A DNA stretch of 14,621 bases from Oscillospiraceae bacterium (GTDB taxonomy: Bacteria; Bacillota; Clostridia; Oscillospirales; Acutalibacteraceae). Positions 6,294 to 13,445 of this stretch are shown piece after piece. A model generated the notes under the pieces. That model searched no databases, was not told the DNA's origin, and was given only the letters and a program-made list of their open reading frames with translations. How positions within the stretch are numbered: position 1 is the stretch's first letter; each line of letters begins with the position of its first letter. A program made the position numbers and the translations under genes. The stretch lies in the NCBI GenBank assembly GCA_029012165.1, contig JAQXLO010000077.1, positions 1-14,621 on the forward strand, read 5' to 3'.

Positions 6294-6690
6294 ATCCTTG
6301 CATTCTTCGGTTGATCCGTTTCACCCGCATTCGGATGATCTGCCACACAAGCAGCCACACCGCAAAATAACCGCCGAAAAAGATTCCCGTAAACAAAAGG
6401 ATCTGCGCCGGTTTGATCCAGCCGTTGAGCAGATAGATCAGGATGTAGTCCGCAAACAGTACTGCTGCGTGCAAAAAGGTGGCAGCCAGCAGCGGCAGCT
6501 TTTCCAAATCGTACAGCACGGAGATGCCCCCGGCAATGAACGCCATCAGCGCCGAAGTCAGGATGCCAAGGCAGACCTCCTGCACACGCAGCGTCTGCGC
6601 CGGCAGACTGCGGTAGACCAGTGCAAGGATCACCGGTCCTCCCACGGACGCCATCAGCCCACGCATCATAAAGTCTTTGATATGCTTCAT
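6292..6690 (-). CDS. DUF3021 family four-helix membrane protein
   Basis: 132 residues with four evident membrane helices (~10-28, 38-60, 66-90, 96-118) and a basic cytoplasmic tail (RMRVKRINRRM). Length, topology and position fit DUF3021, which in Firmicutes is usually encoded directly after a LytTR regulator. In the streptococcal LytTR regulatory systems (HdrRM, BrsRM) the membrane partner restrains its regulator; I transfer that role by analogy only. The ATG (6690-6688) overlaps the LytTR stop codon by ATGA, showing translational coupling and implying a fixed ratio between the two proteins. The last gene of the acyltransferase-LytTR operon. Confidence 0.85.
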   Translation of the reverse strand: MKHIKDFMMRGLMASVGGPVILALVYRSLPAQTLRVQEVCLGILTSALMAFIAGGISVLYDLEKLPLLAATFLHAAVLFADYILIYLLNGWIKPAQILLFTGIFFGGYFAVWLLVWQIIRMRVKRINRRMQG

Positions 6691-7136
6691 TTCTTCTCCA
6701 GCCTCCTTCGAATCTGTGCAAAACAGCGGCGGGAAACGAACTCCTTTTTCCCCGAGCGAAACCGCACGCTCACGGCACCGCTGAACGATACCTCAAAGCG
6801 GTCGATGCAGTTCTGATTCGCCAGTGCGGATTTGTGGATGCGGATAAAGCAGGCGGGCAGCATTTCCTCCAGTGCATACAGCCGCAGCCGGGACACATAG
6901 CTTTTGCCGTCCCTGTCCGTGACGAAGGTCTTGCCGCCGCTCACGAACACGCATTCCACATCCTGCTCGTCCAAAACGCAGAGCATATCCCGCTCCTCGC
7001 TGTAAACGGTCAGCTTCGTTTCCCCGGCATCCTCCCGAACCAAACGCTCGATCTTCTCCGTAAGATCATTCGGCTCGTGTACCGTGGCCACGACTTCCTC
7101 ATCCCTGTCCGGGCAGATTTCCAGTCGAAATTTCAT
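6687..7136 (-). CDS. LytTR-domain DNA-binding response regulator (no receiver domain)
   Basis: 149 residues. The start at ATG 7136 has AGGAGG about 7 nt upstream; the longer frame to 7193 lies in the acyltransferase gene. A short N-terminal region (~1-44) is followed by a LytTR domain (~45-147), whose signature FIRIHKSALANQNCID (97-112) and strand-rich ends (VYSEERDMLCV, VSVRFRSGKKEFVSRR) are clear. There is no phosphate-receiver domain, so activity is not controlled by a histidine kinase but probably by the coupled DUF3021 membrane protein. LytTR proteins bind pairs of 9-bp direct repeats about one to two turns apart. Exactly such a pair lies upstream of this operon at 8247-8276, pointing to autoregulation. 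It overlaps the acyltransferase 3' end by 38 nt. Confidence 0.92.
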   Translation of the reverse strand: MKFRLEICPDRDEEVVATVHEPNDLTEKIERLVREDAGETKLTVYSEERDMLCVLDEQDVECVFVSGGKTFVTDRDGKSYVSRLRLYALEEMLPACFIRIHKSALANQNCIDRFEVSFSGAVSVRFRSGKKEFVSRRCFAQIRRRLEKK

Positions 7137-8187
7137 CTGTTTTCCTCCTGCGCATTCCCAAAACGCAGAACCGCACAAACGGCACTGCGCCAAGGATCTT
7201 GTACAATCCCACCGTCAGCGGGACTGTCAGCACTGCGGGTACAATATAGCACACTGCCGCAGGCAAGGCAAGCACGTTTTTGCAAAGCATTGCCAGCGCC
7301 ACCAGCACGGGATAGTGCAGCACATACACGCCGAAGGATAGGCGGCTGCATTTCCATTCCCTGTCGGCAAACCGTCCCGCCATCCCGAGGATCGCCAGCA
7401 CCGCAAGCCAGAGATAAGCGGCGGTAAAGAAGCTTTGCAGGCACGCAGGCGATGTGTAATCCTTGCCGAAATAGTACCATGTGTACCCGATCCCCACGGC
7501 AACGGACACCGCACAAAGGGGTATGGCGCTTTCCTTCAGCACATCCTGCATTTTATCGTGGGAAAGGACAAAGTAGCCCAACAGAAATGCCACATAGTAA
7601 ATGCCGAAACGGTACACGGTCAGCACGGGAACATTGCCCACCTGCGAAGCGCCCCAAACGGGGAGAACGAGCAGCAGCAGACCCGGCAGCTTTACCTTGC
7701 CGCACAGGGCGTACAGGCGTTCCCATTTGTGCCAAAGGGGCAGTGTCAGGGAAAACAGCCACAGCATCTGTGCAAACCACAGCGGTCCGATGCCCGACAC
7801 GGCACAGAGCAGATATTTGCCCACTGCGGGCATTTCCGGCATCTGCGCCCAGCCATCGGCGGCGGTCACGTTCAGATATCCGCCCATCCACTGAAACACG
7901 AACAGTCCCAATGTGGACGGCACAAGCAGCTTCTGCGTGCGCTCACGCAGAAACGCCTTTGCCGTTTTTCGCTCCAGCGCATACCTTGCGCAGACACCTG
8001 CCACCAAAAACAACAGCGCCATGAACCAAGGATAGACAAAATACAGCGGCGCGTCCTGCACCTGCGTGTGCGAAAAACTGCCCAGACCGCCGGGTACGCC
8101 TGCGGCGTTGAACACATACAGCACGTGGTACAGCACCACCAGAAGCACCGTGCCCGCACGGATGTTGTCAAGATACTGTTTGCGCAT
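7099..8187 (-). CDS. Acyltransferase-3 family integral membrane protein
   Basis: 362 residues with roughly ten hydrophobic helices. The family (OafA/WecH/YiaH type) moves acyl groups, often acetyl, onto extracytoplasmic sugars, peptidoglycan or lipids. The N-terminus MRKQYLDNIRAGTVLLVVLYH matches the family opening, with an Arg (R10) and a likely catalytic His (H21); the rest is membrane helices with GPLWFAQMLWLF in the middle. The acceptor cannot be told from sequence. The start at ATG 8187 is chosen because GGAGGTG lies 6 nt upstream; an in-frame ATG at 8202 coincides with the expected transcription start and could give a leaderless form 5 residues longer. It is first in an operon with the LytTR regulator, whose SD and start lie inside its last 13 codons. 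An envelope-modifying enzyme under a membrane-sensing LytTR circuit is a plausible stress response. Confidence 0.88.
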   Translation of the reverse strand: MRKQYLDNIRAGTVLLVVLYHVLYVFNAAGVPGGLGSFSHTQVQDAPLYFVYPWFMALLFLVAGVCARYALERKTAKAFLRERTQKLLVPSTLGLFVFQWMGGYLNVTAADGWAQMPEMPAVGKYLLCAVSGIGPLWFAQMLWLFSLTLPLWHKWERLYALCGKVKLPGLLLLVLPVWGASQVGNVPVLTVYRFGIYYVAFLLGYFVLSHDKMQDVLKESAIPLCAVSVAVGIGYTWYYFGKDYTSPACLQSFFTAAYLWLAVLAILGMAGRFADREWKCSRLSFGVYVLHYPVLVALAMLCKNVLALPAAVCYIVPAVLTVPLTVGLYKILGAVPFVRFCVLGMRRRKTDEISTGNLPGQG

Positions 8188-8200
8188 TCGGAACACCTCC

Positions 8201-8229
8201 ATGCGTCCATTATACAGCTTTGGACGCAT
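8201..8229. promoter_or_regulatory. 9-bp inverted repeat spanning the operon's -10
   Basis: ATGCGTCCA (8201-8209) and TGGACGCAT (8221-8229) are perfect inverted repeats, 11 nt apart. They enclose the minus-strand -10 TATAAT (8214-8209). Because the predicted start point is near 8202, the full repeat cannot form in the RNA, so a DNA operator is more likely. Confidence 0.55.
8209..8214 (-). promoter_or_regulatory. -10 box of acyltransferase-LytTR-DUF3021 operon
   Basis: A perfect TATAAT on the minus strand. The hexamer 17 nt upstream (8237-8232) reads ACACAC, far from TTGACA. A good -10 without a -35, next to LytTR repeats, is typical of an activator-dependent promoter. Confidence 0.65.
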
Positions 8230-8246
8230 CGGTGTGTTTTTTTGCG

Positions 8247-8276
8247 CTCAACGGTCGTTTTTCTCCCCTCAACGGT
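8247..8276 (-). promoter_or_regulatory. LytTR-type direct repeat pair
   Basis: On the minus strand ACCGTTGAG occurs twice, at 8276-8268 and 8255-8247, separated by exactly 12 nt (21-bp period, two helical turns). Each copy fits the published LytTR half-site pattern [TA][AC][CA]GTTN[AG][TG] at every position. The proximal copy ends about 45 nt upstream of the predicted start point, where an activator would contact RNA polymerase. Confidence 0.75.
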
Positions 8277-8319
8277 CAAACCCTGCCGGCTTTCCCGCCG
8301 ATTTTACACGCCGCACTTG

Positions 8320-8348
8320 TTGCAAGACGTGTGCAAGTGTGCTATAAT
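8320..8348 (+). promoter_or_regulatory. Promoter of dut
   Basis: TTGCAA (8320-8325), 17 nt, TATAAT (8343-8348); predicted start near 8355. CACTTG (8314-8319) and CAAGTG (8334-8339) form an inverted repeat around the -35, a possible operator of unknown owner. Confidence 0.75.
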
Positions 8349-8380
8349 AACATGAAAATTCAACTACGGAGGCCTTGCCC

Positions 8381-8827
8381 ATGAAACCGACTGTCCGCAC
8401 CAAGAAGCTGTGCGAAAACGCTGTTCTGCCCAAGTACGGCACGGAGTTTGCCGCCGGCGCAGACCTGTACGCCTGCATGGATGCAGAAGCCGTCACCCTC
8501 GCCCCGGGGGAAACGAAGCTGATCCGTACCGGCATCGCTCTGGAGATCCCTGCCGGATATGCGGGTTTCGTTTTTGCCCGAAGCGGTCTTGCCAGCAAAA
8601 GAGGGCTTGCCCCCGCCAACAAGGTCGGCGTCATCGACTCCGACTACCGTGGGGAACTGATGGTCGCCCTGCACAACCACAGCGGCGATCCCCAGTCGGT
8701 CGAAAACGGCGAACGTATTGCCCAGCTGGTCATCCTGCCCTATCTTGCGGTGGACTTCATCGAGTCCGATACCTTGGACGACACCGAAAGAGGCGCCGGC
8801 GGCTTCGGCTCCACGGGCACAAAATAA
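8381..8827 (+). CDS. dut: dUTP diphosphatase (dUTPase)
   Basis: 148 residues, the standard size for trimeric dUTPase. It hydrolyses dUTP to dUMP and pyrophosphate, keeping uracil out of DNA and supplying thymidylate synthesis. All five family motifs are visible: 1 AAGADLYA (24-31), 2 ARSGL (66-70), 3 GVIDSDYRGE (83-92, with D86 activating water and Y89 lining the uracil pocket), 4 RIAQLVI (112-118) and the P-loop-like motif 5 RGAGGFGSTG (137-146). The start is ATG 8381, with ACGGAGG 8 nt upstream. It has its own promoter, and no terminator is seen before the next gene. Confidence 0.98.
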   Translation: MKPTVRTKKLCENAVLPKYGTEFAAGADLYACMDAEAVTLAPGETKLIRTGIALEIPAGYAGFVFARSGLASKRGLAPANKVGVIDSDYRGELMVALHNHSGDPQSVENGERIAQLVILPYLAVDFIESDTLDDTERGAGGFGSTGTK

Positions 8828-8839
8828 GCGTTTCAACGG

Positions 8840-8868
8840 TTGCATTTTTATGCAGGATTCGGTATAAT
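8840..8868 (+). promoter_or_regulatory. Promoter of the FHA gene cluster
   Basis: TTGCAT (8840-8845), 17 nt, TATAAT (8863-8868), start near 8875. TGCAT-TTTT-ATGCA (8841-8854) forms a small inverted repeat over the -35. It would drive FHA, M16, proB, proA and the downstream gene in addition to read-through from dut. Confidence 0.7.
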
Positions 8869-8907
8869 ATATATCTATCGGCATCCAGAAAGGCGGAGGT
8901 GATTTTT

Positions 8908-9309
8908 GTGGAAGATATTCTCGGCGCAGTTTCCGATGTTGCCCGGTATATTTTGCCGCTCGTCGGGGCGATCATTCTTCTGTACTGTGCGATCACGCTG
9001 CTGCGGCACCGTTTCCCCTCCCCCGAATATGCGGCACTGGTGGAGGTCAAAACGGGCGAAGTGCACCCGCTGACCTTTTGGGAAATCTCCCTCGGCCGCA
9101 GCAACACCTGCGACATCGTGGTCGGCACGGACATGACCGTTTCCCGTTTCCACGCCGTCATCGCCCGCCGCCGCAAGGGCTGGACGCTCATCGACACCTA
9201 CTCCAAGACCGGCACCTTTGTCAACGGCCGGCGCATCGACAAGAAAACGATTCTCGAAAACGGCGATACGCTCACTTTCGGCAAAAAGTCGTATCGCTTC
9301 CAGTTGTGA
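8908..9309 (+). CDS. Membrane-anchored FHA-domain protein
   Basis: 133 residues starting at GTG 8908, chosen because GGAGGT (8895-8900) lies 7 nt upstream; no ATG is suitably placed. One hydrophobic helix at ~14-32 (ILPLVGAIILLYCAITLL) anchors it, and the FHA domain at ~43-133 should be cytoplasmic. The phosphothreonine-binding features are present: LGRSNTCDI (62-70), SRFHA (79-83) and TGTFVNG (101-107). FHA proteins read phosphothreonine marks laid by Ser/Thr kinases of the PknB type; no kinase lies in the window, so its partner is encoded elsewhere. Its stop codon is one base before the M16 peptidase start, so the two are translationally coupled. Confidence 0.93.
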   Translation: MEDILGAVSDVARYILPLVGAIILLYCAITLLRHRFPSPEYAALVEVKTGEVHPLTFWEISLGRSNTCDIVVGTDMTVSRFHAVIARRRKGWTLIDTYSKTGTFVNGRRIDKKTILENGDTLTFGKKSYRFQL

Positions 9310-9310
9310 T

Positions 9311-10567
9311 ATGATGGAACTTGTAACACTTCCCAACGGCTTTCGCATCTATTTGGAGCCGCGCCCGTGGAGCAAAAGCTGCGCCATGGGGCTGTACATC
9401 GGCAGCGGCTCCCGCTTTGAAACGCCGGAAACTCTGGGCGTCTCCCACTGCATCGAGCATATGCTTTTCAAGGGCACGGACAGCCTGTCCGCCCGGGAGA
9501 TCGCCGAGCTGTCCGACAACACCGGCGGCACCCTCAACGCTTACACCACCAAGGAGTACACCTGTCTGTACGCCCGTGTCCTGCCTATACACTTGCAGAC
9601 GATCTTTTCCGTCATCGCCGACATGGCGCTGACGCCTGCCCTGCGCATACAGGAGCTGGAAACGGAAAAGGGCGTGATTTTGGAGGAGCGCAGCAGCTAC
9701 GAGGACAGCTCGGAGGATCTGTGCTCGGACGCTTTCTATGAGTCCTTCTGGCCGGACGATCTTTTGGGGCAGAACATCGTCGGCACCGAGGAAACGATTC
9801 GTGCCATGGATGCGGACGTTCTGCGCAGACATCTGCAAAAATTCTACGTCCCCGAACGGATGGTCGCCGTCTTTTCGGGCAAATTTGACCGGGACGAAGT
9901 CCTGCGCCTGTGCACGGAGAAGTTCGGTGCCATGCAAAATACCGGCTTCCCTCTTGCCTATTCCGTGCCGAGGCATAAATCCTTTATCCGCTGTATCCGC
10001 AAAAGCTTTCAGCAAAACATTCTCACGCTGGGTCTGCCGGGACTGCCCGCAGATGACCCACGCATCCATGCGTGCAACTACGCCTGCGCCATCCTTGGCG
10101 GCTCCGGCTCCTCCCGTCTGTTTCAGCGCATCCGTGAGGAGATGGGGCTGGTCTACTCCGTGGACGCTTACCACTCCGCCTTTCTCGGCGCCGGTGTGCT
10201 GTGCATCACCATGGGTCTGTCCGCCAAAAACGAGGACAAGGCTTTGCGTGAGGTGCTGAAGCTTTGCCGTGCCTTCCCCCAATCCATCACCCCGGAGGAA
10301 TTAGAGCGTGCCAAAATGCAGGCGCTTTCCGCCGTTACCATGTCTCTGGAGTCCGCCGGTTCCTCGGCGTCCCGCATCGGGCGCAACGCCCTTTTGATGA
10401 ACTGTGTCCTCCCCGAGGACGAGCTGCTGCACCGGCTGCAAAGCGTCACGCTGGACGAGGTGCGCACTTTTACACAAGAATTTCTCACACCCGAAAATTT
10501 TTCGCTCTGCGTGGTCGGCAAACCCCATACCGAAGCGCACTACAGAGCCGTTTTAGAAGAGGTATAG
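9311..10567 (+). CDS. M16 family zinc peptidase (YmxG/MlpA-like)
   Basis: 418 residues; the single-unit M16B size. Zinc site: the inverted motif HCIEH (H46, E49, H50), with the third ligand E126 in VILEE 76 residues after H50, as expected for pitrilysin-type enzymes. The C-terminal half has the conserved GGSGSSRLFQRIREEMGLVYSV block, which shapes the substrate site. M16B proteins usually work as pairs or homodimers on peptides. Its substrate is unknown, and it has no signal peptide. No clear SD precedes either ATG (9311 or 9314), so initiation probably depends on coupling with the FHA gene, whose TGA ends at 9309. proB begins 3 nt after its stop. Confidence 0.94.
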   Translation: MMELVTLPNGFRIYLEPRPWSKSCAMGLYIGSGSRFETPETLGVSHCIEHMLFKGTDSLSAREIAELSDNTGGTLNAYTTKEYTCLYARVLPIHLQTIFSVIADMALTPALRIQELETEKGVILEERSSYEDSSEDLCSDAFYESFWPDDLLGQNIVGTEETIRAMDADVLRRHLQKFYVPERMVAVFSGKFDRDEVLRLCTEKFGAMQNTGFPLAYSVPRHKSFIRCIRKSFQQNILTLGLPGLPADDPRIHACNYACAILGGSGSSRLFQRIREEMGLVYSVDAYHSAFLGAGVLCITMGLSAKNEDKALREVLKLCRAFPQSITPEELERAKMQALSAVTMSLESAGSSASRIGRNALLMNCVLPEDELLHRLQSVTLDEVRTFTQEFLTPENFSLCVVGKPHTEAHYRAVLEEV

Positions 10568-10570
10568 ATC

Positions 10571-11359
10571 ATGCTGAACAAGGAAGTCAAACGAATGGTC
10601 GTCAAGGTGGGCACATCCTCCCTGACCTACGACACGGGCAAGCTGAACATCCGCCGCATCCGCAAGCTTGCAGAGGTCATCTCCGACTTGGAAAATGCCG
10701 GTGTGCAGGTCACGCTGGTTTCCTCCGGCGCCATCGGTGTCGGGGCATCCAAGCTGGGACTTACGTCCCGCCCTCAAGACACACCCGGTCGTCAGGCGGC
10801 GGCCACCGTCGGGCAGTGCGAGCTGATGTTCATGTACGACAAGGTGTTCAGCGAATACGGGCACACGGTGGGTCAGCTGCTCATCACCCGCAGTGACGTG
10901 GAAAACGACGAGCGGCGGGAAAATCTCATCAACTGCTTTGAAAAACTGTTTGAGTACAACGCCATCCCCATCATCAACGAAAACGACAGTGTCGCCGTCG
11001 AGGAGATCGTCTACGGCGACAACGACAACCTTTCCGCCCGGGTGGCCAAGCTTGTCCACGCCGACACGCTGGTCATCCTCTCGGACATTGACGGCTTTTT
11101 CTCCGCCAACCCCGCCGAGGACGAGAACGCCGTGCTCATCCCCGTGGTGGAAAAAATCGACGATACACTGCTGCACATGGCAGGACCCAGCATTTCCCAC
11201 CTCGGCACCGGCGGCATGGCAACCAAGCTCGGTGCCGCCAAGCTGGCGACGGAAAGCGGCATCGACACCATTATCATGAACGGTTCCAACCCCGAGGATA
11301 TTTACCGTCTGCTGGACGGCAGACAGGTCGGCACCCACTTCAAAAGACAAGGAGACTGA
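10571..11359 (+). CDS. proB: Glutamate 5-kinase, short form
   Basis: 262 residues. It phosphorylates L-glutamate to gamma-glutamyl phosphate, the first step of proline synthesis. The amino-acid kinase fold shows VVKVGTSSLTY near the N-terminus (nucleotide binding), SSGAIGVG (51-58), IINENDSV (135-142, glutamate binding), ILSDIDGFFSANP and GTGGMATKLGAA near 215-227. It lacks the C-terminal PUA domain of the ~370-residue E. coli enzyme, as in a number of other bacteria. A weak SD (AGAGGT) precedes ATG 10571, only 3 nt after the M16 stop. proA follows 3 nt after its stop, so the two enzymes can hand over the unstable acyl phosphate. Confidence 0.97.
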   Translation: MLNKEVKRMVVKVGTSSLTYDTGKLNIRRIRKLAEVISDLENAGVQVTLVSSGAIGVGASKLGLTSRPQDTPGRQAAATVGQCELMFMYDKVFSEYGHTVGQLLITRSDVENDERRENLINCFEKLFEYNAIPIINENDSVAVEEIVYGDNDNLSARVAKLVHADTLVILSDIDGFFSANPAEDENAVLIPVVEKIDDTLLHMAGPSISHLGTGGMATKLGAAKLATESGIDTIIMNGSNPEDIYRLLDGRQVGTHFKRQGD

Positions 11360-11362
11360 GCC

Positions 11363-12604
11363 ATGCTTGAATCCCTCGGCATCCGTGCCAAGTCGGCTTC
11401 CGCAGTGCTTGCCTGCGCCACACGGGCGCAAAAGGACAAGGCATTGACCGCCATCGCCGACGCCCTGATTGCGGACATACGAAACATACTCGAAGCCAAT
11501 GCGCAGGATCTCGATGCCGGCAGACAAAGCGGCTTGAATGACGGTCTGCTGGATCGTCTGCGTCTGGATGAAAAACGCATCCTCGGCATGGCGGACGGAC
11601 TGCGTGCCGTTGCCGCCGCCGCAGACCCTGTCGGTCGAGTGCTGTGGGGCGAGACCCGTCCCAACGGGCTGCAGATCCGCAAGGTCAGCGTGCCGCTGGG
11701 CGTCATCGCCGTGATTTTTGAAGCCCGTCCCAATGTCACTGCCGATGCGGCGGCGCTGTGCCTGAAAGCGGGCAACGCCGTGATTCTCCGGGGCGGCAAG
11801 GAAGCTATCCGTTCCAACACCGCCATCGCCCGCTGTATGCGCAAGGCGGCGGAAAGCGCAGGACTGCCCGCAGACTGCATCCAGCTGGTGGAGGACACCA
11901 GCCGGGAGAGCGCCAATGCGCTGATGAAGATGAACGACTACGTGGATGTGCTCATCCCCCGGGGCGGTGCGGGACTGATCCGTGCCGTGGTGCAGAACGC
12001 CACCGTTCCCGTCATCGAAACGGGCACGGGCAACTGCCACGTTTATGTGGACAGGGACGCCGATCTCGCCATGGCATCCGACATCGTCTACAACGCAAAA
12101 GTTTCCCGTCCCTCCGTCTGTAACGCCTGTGAAAGTCTGCTGATCCACAAGGACGTTGCCGATAAAGCCATCCCCCTGATTTGCGGAAAGCTTCGGCAGG
12201 GCAACGTGGAGATCCGTGGCGACGAAACGGTCTGCGCTCTCGTGCCCGGCGCCGTTCCCGCCACCGAAGCAGACTATGCCACGGAATTTTTAGACTACAT
12301 CATTTCCGTTAAGGTGGTGGATTCCCTCGACGAAGCCATCCGCCACATCGCCAAAAACGGCACCTGCCACAGCGAGTGCATCGTGACCGAAAACTACACC
12401 GCCGCTCAAACCTTCCAGACCCGTGTGGATGCGGCTGCCGTCTACGTCAACGCCTCCACCCGCTTCACCGACGGCGGCGAATTCGGCTTCGGTGCGGAGA
12501 TCGGCATCTCCACCCAGAAGCTGCACGCCAGAGGTCCTCTGGGACTTCAAAACCTGACGACGGAAAAATACATCATCCTCGGCAACGGACAGATCCGAAT
12601 CTGA
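11363..12604 (+). CDS. proA: Glutamate-5-semialdehyde dehydrogenase (gamma-glutamyl phosphate reductase)
   Basis: 413 residues, standard length. It reduces gamma-glutamyl phosphate with NADPH to glutamate-5-semialdehyde, which cyclises to pyrroline-5-carboxylate. Seen: PLGVIAVIFEARPNVTADAA (111-130) and LKAGNAVILRGGKEA (134-148) for cofactor binding; IETGTGNCHVYVD; the catalytic cysteine C253 in RPSVCNACE; and the C-terminal FGFGAEIGISTQKLHARGP signature. The SD AAGGAG (11349-11354) lies 8 nt before ATG 11363. The final enzyme, proC, is not in the window. Confidence 0.98.
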   Translation: MLESLGIRAKSASAVLACATRAQKDKALTAIADALIADIRNILEANAQDLDAGRQSGLNDGLLDRLRLDEKRILGMADGLRAVAAAADPVGRVLWGETRPNGLQIRKVSVPLGVIAVIFEARPNVTADAAALCLKAGNAVILRGGKEAIRSNTAIARCMRKAAESAGLPADCIQLVEDTSRESANALMKMNDYVDVLIPRGGAGLIRAVVQNATVPVIETGTGNCHVYVDRDADLAMASDIVYNAKVSRPSVCNACESLLIHKDVADKAIPLICGKLRQGNVEIRGDETVCALVPGAVPATEADYATEFLDYIISVKVVDSLDEAIRHIAKNGTCHSECIVTENYTAAQTFQTRVDAAAVYVNASTRFTDGGEFGFGAEIGISTQKLHARGPLGLQNLTTEKYIILGNGQIRI

Positions 12605-12620
12605 CAAAGGACGAAAACGT

Positions 12621-13445
12621 ATGAGCAAGAAAAAGACAAAGAGACGAAATCACGCCGGCTCCTTTCTGCTGGGCTTTATCCTGCTGGCGTTTGCCGTGTT
12701 CGGTATCTACGAAGCGGTCAGCCTGACGGTGGACAAGGTGTCTCAGGCACGGGAGGGCAGCTCCAAGTTTACGGAATATGAACAGTTCCTGGAGCCGTTT
12801 GTGGTCATCGACCCCGCCCCCTTTGATGACATCAGCGGCGCCGATCCCACCGATCTGCTGGACGCCTCCATCAGCGCCATGATCTATGACGGCGACAAGA
12901 TGAACACCTACGACGTGTTCGAGGGCGAGGTCACGGGACTTCTCGTGCCCCAGGGCGACGTGGAGGCGTATTTCGTGCGCCTGTTTGGCACAGAGATCCA
13001 GATGACGCACCAGAGTGTTGCCGACTCGTTCTACAATGTCATTTACAACTCCGAAAAGAAAGCGTACATCATCCCCATCACCAGCGTGGATCCGACCTAC
13101 ACGCCCAAGGTGTACGACATGGAGCGTACCGGCTCCTCCGTCACGCTGACGGTGGGCTACATCATCGGCTCCGAATGGGCACAGCTGGAGCGTGGCAACT
13201 ACACGGCGCCCGACCCGGCCAAATACATGAAGATCACCCTGCGGGAGGACAACGACGGCTACCATATCGGTTCCCTGCGCAGCTCGGAAACGGCGGAAAC
13301 CGTTGACCCCGCCAAGACCACGGCGCCCTCAACGACAGCGGCGGCGCCTGTAGTGACCACCACGCTGCCGCCGGAAAGTGAAACGGCTTCTGCGGCGGAA
13401 TCGTCCACCGGGGAGATGCCCGACGAATCCACGCAGGCGGCGTGA
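12621..13445 (+). CDS. Membrane-anchored protein of unknown function with Ser/Thr/Ala-rich tail
   Basis: 274 residues; I do not recognise a family. A lysine/arginine-rich cytoplasmic start (MSKKKTKRRN) and one hydrophobic helix at ~13-35 (GSFLLGFILLAFAVFGIYEAV) without a lipobox indicate a type II membrane anchor with an external domain. Residues ~50-220 are a soluble, strand-rich acidic domain. Residues ~222-274 are low-complexity Ser/Thr/Ala/Pro/Glu, resembling a flexible surface linker, but there is no sorting motif. AAAGGA precedes ATG 12621, 16 nt after proA, so it is probably cotranscribed. Its last 117 bases overlap the opposite-strand ATPase frame, and no terminator is visible between them. 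Confidence 0.85.
   Translation: MSKKKTKRRNHAGSFLLGFILLAFAVFGIYEAVSLTVDKVSQAREGSSKFTEYEQFLEPFVVIDPAPFDDISGADPTDLLDASISAMIYDGDKMNTYDVFEGEVTGLLVPQGDVEAYFVRLFGTEIQMTHQSVADSFYNVIYNSEKKAYIIPITSVDPTYTPKVYDMERTGSSVTLTVGYIIGSEWAQLERGNYTAPDPAKYMKITLREDNDGYHIGSLRSSETAETVDPAKTTAPSTTAAAPVVTTTLPPESETASAAESSTGEMPDESTQAA

Noticed and set aside
8832..8840. A third LytTR-like half-site (TTCAACGGT) before the FHA promoter
   Set aside because: It is a single copy that fails the last position of the pattern. The nearest partner (8809-8817) is degenerate, at the wrong spacing and inside dut.
10553..12148. A 531-codon open frame on the minus strand opposite proB and proA
   Set aside because: The sense strand encodes complete ProB and ProA with all signatures; the antisense frame is low-complexity Gly/His/Val/Asp, typical of a shadow.
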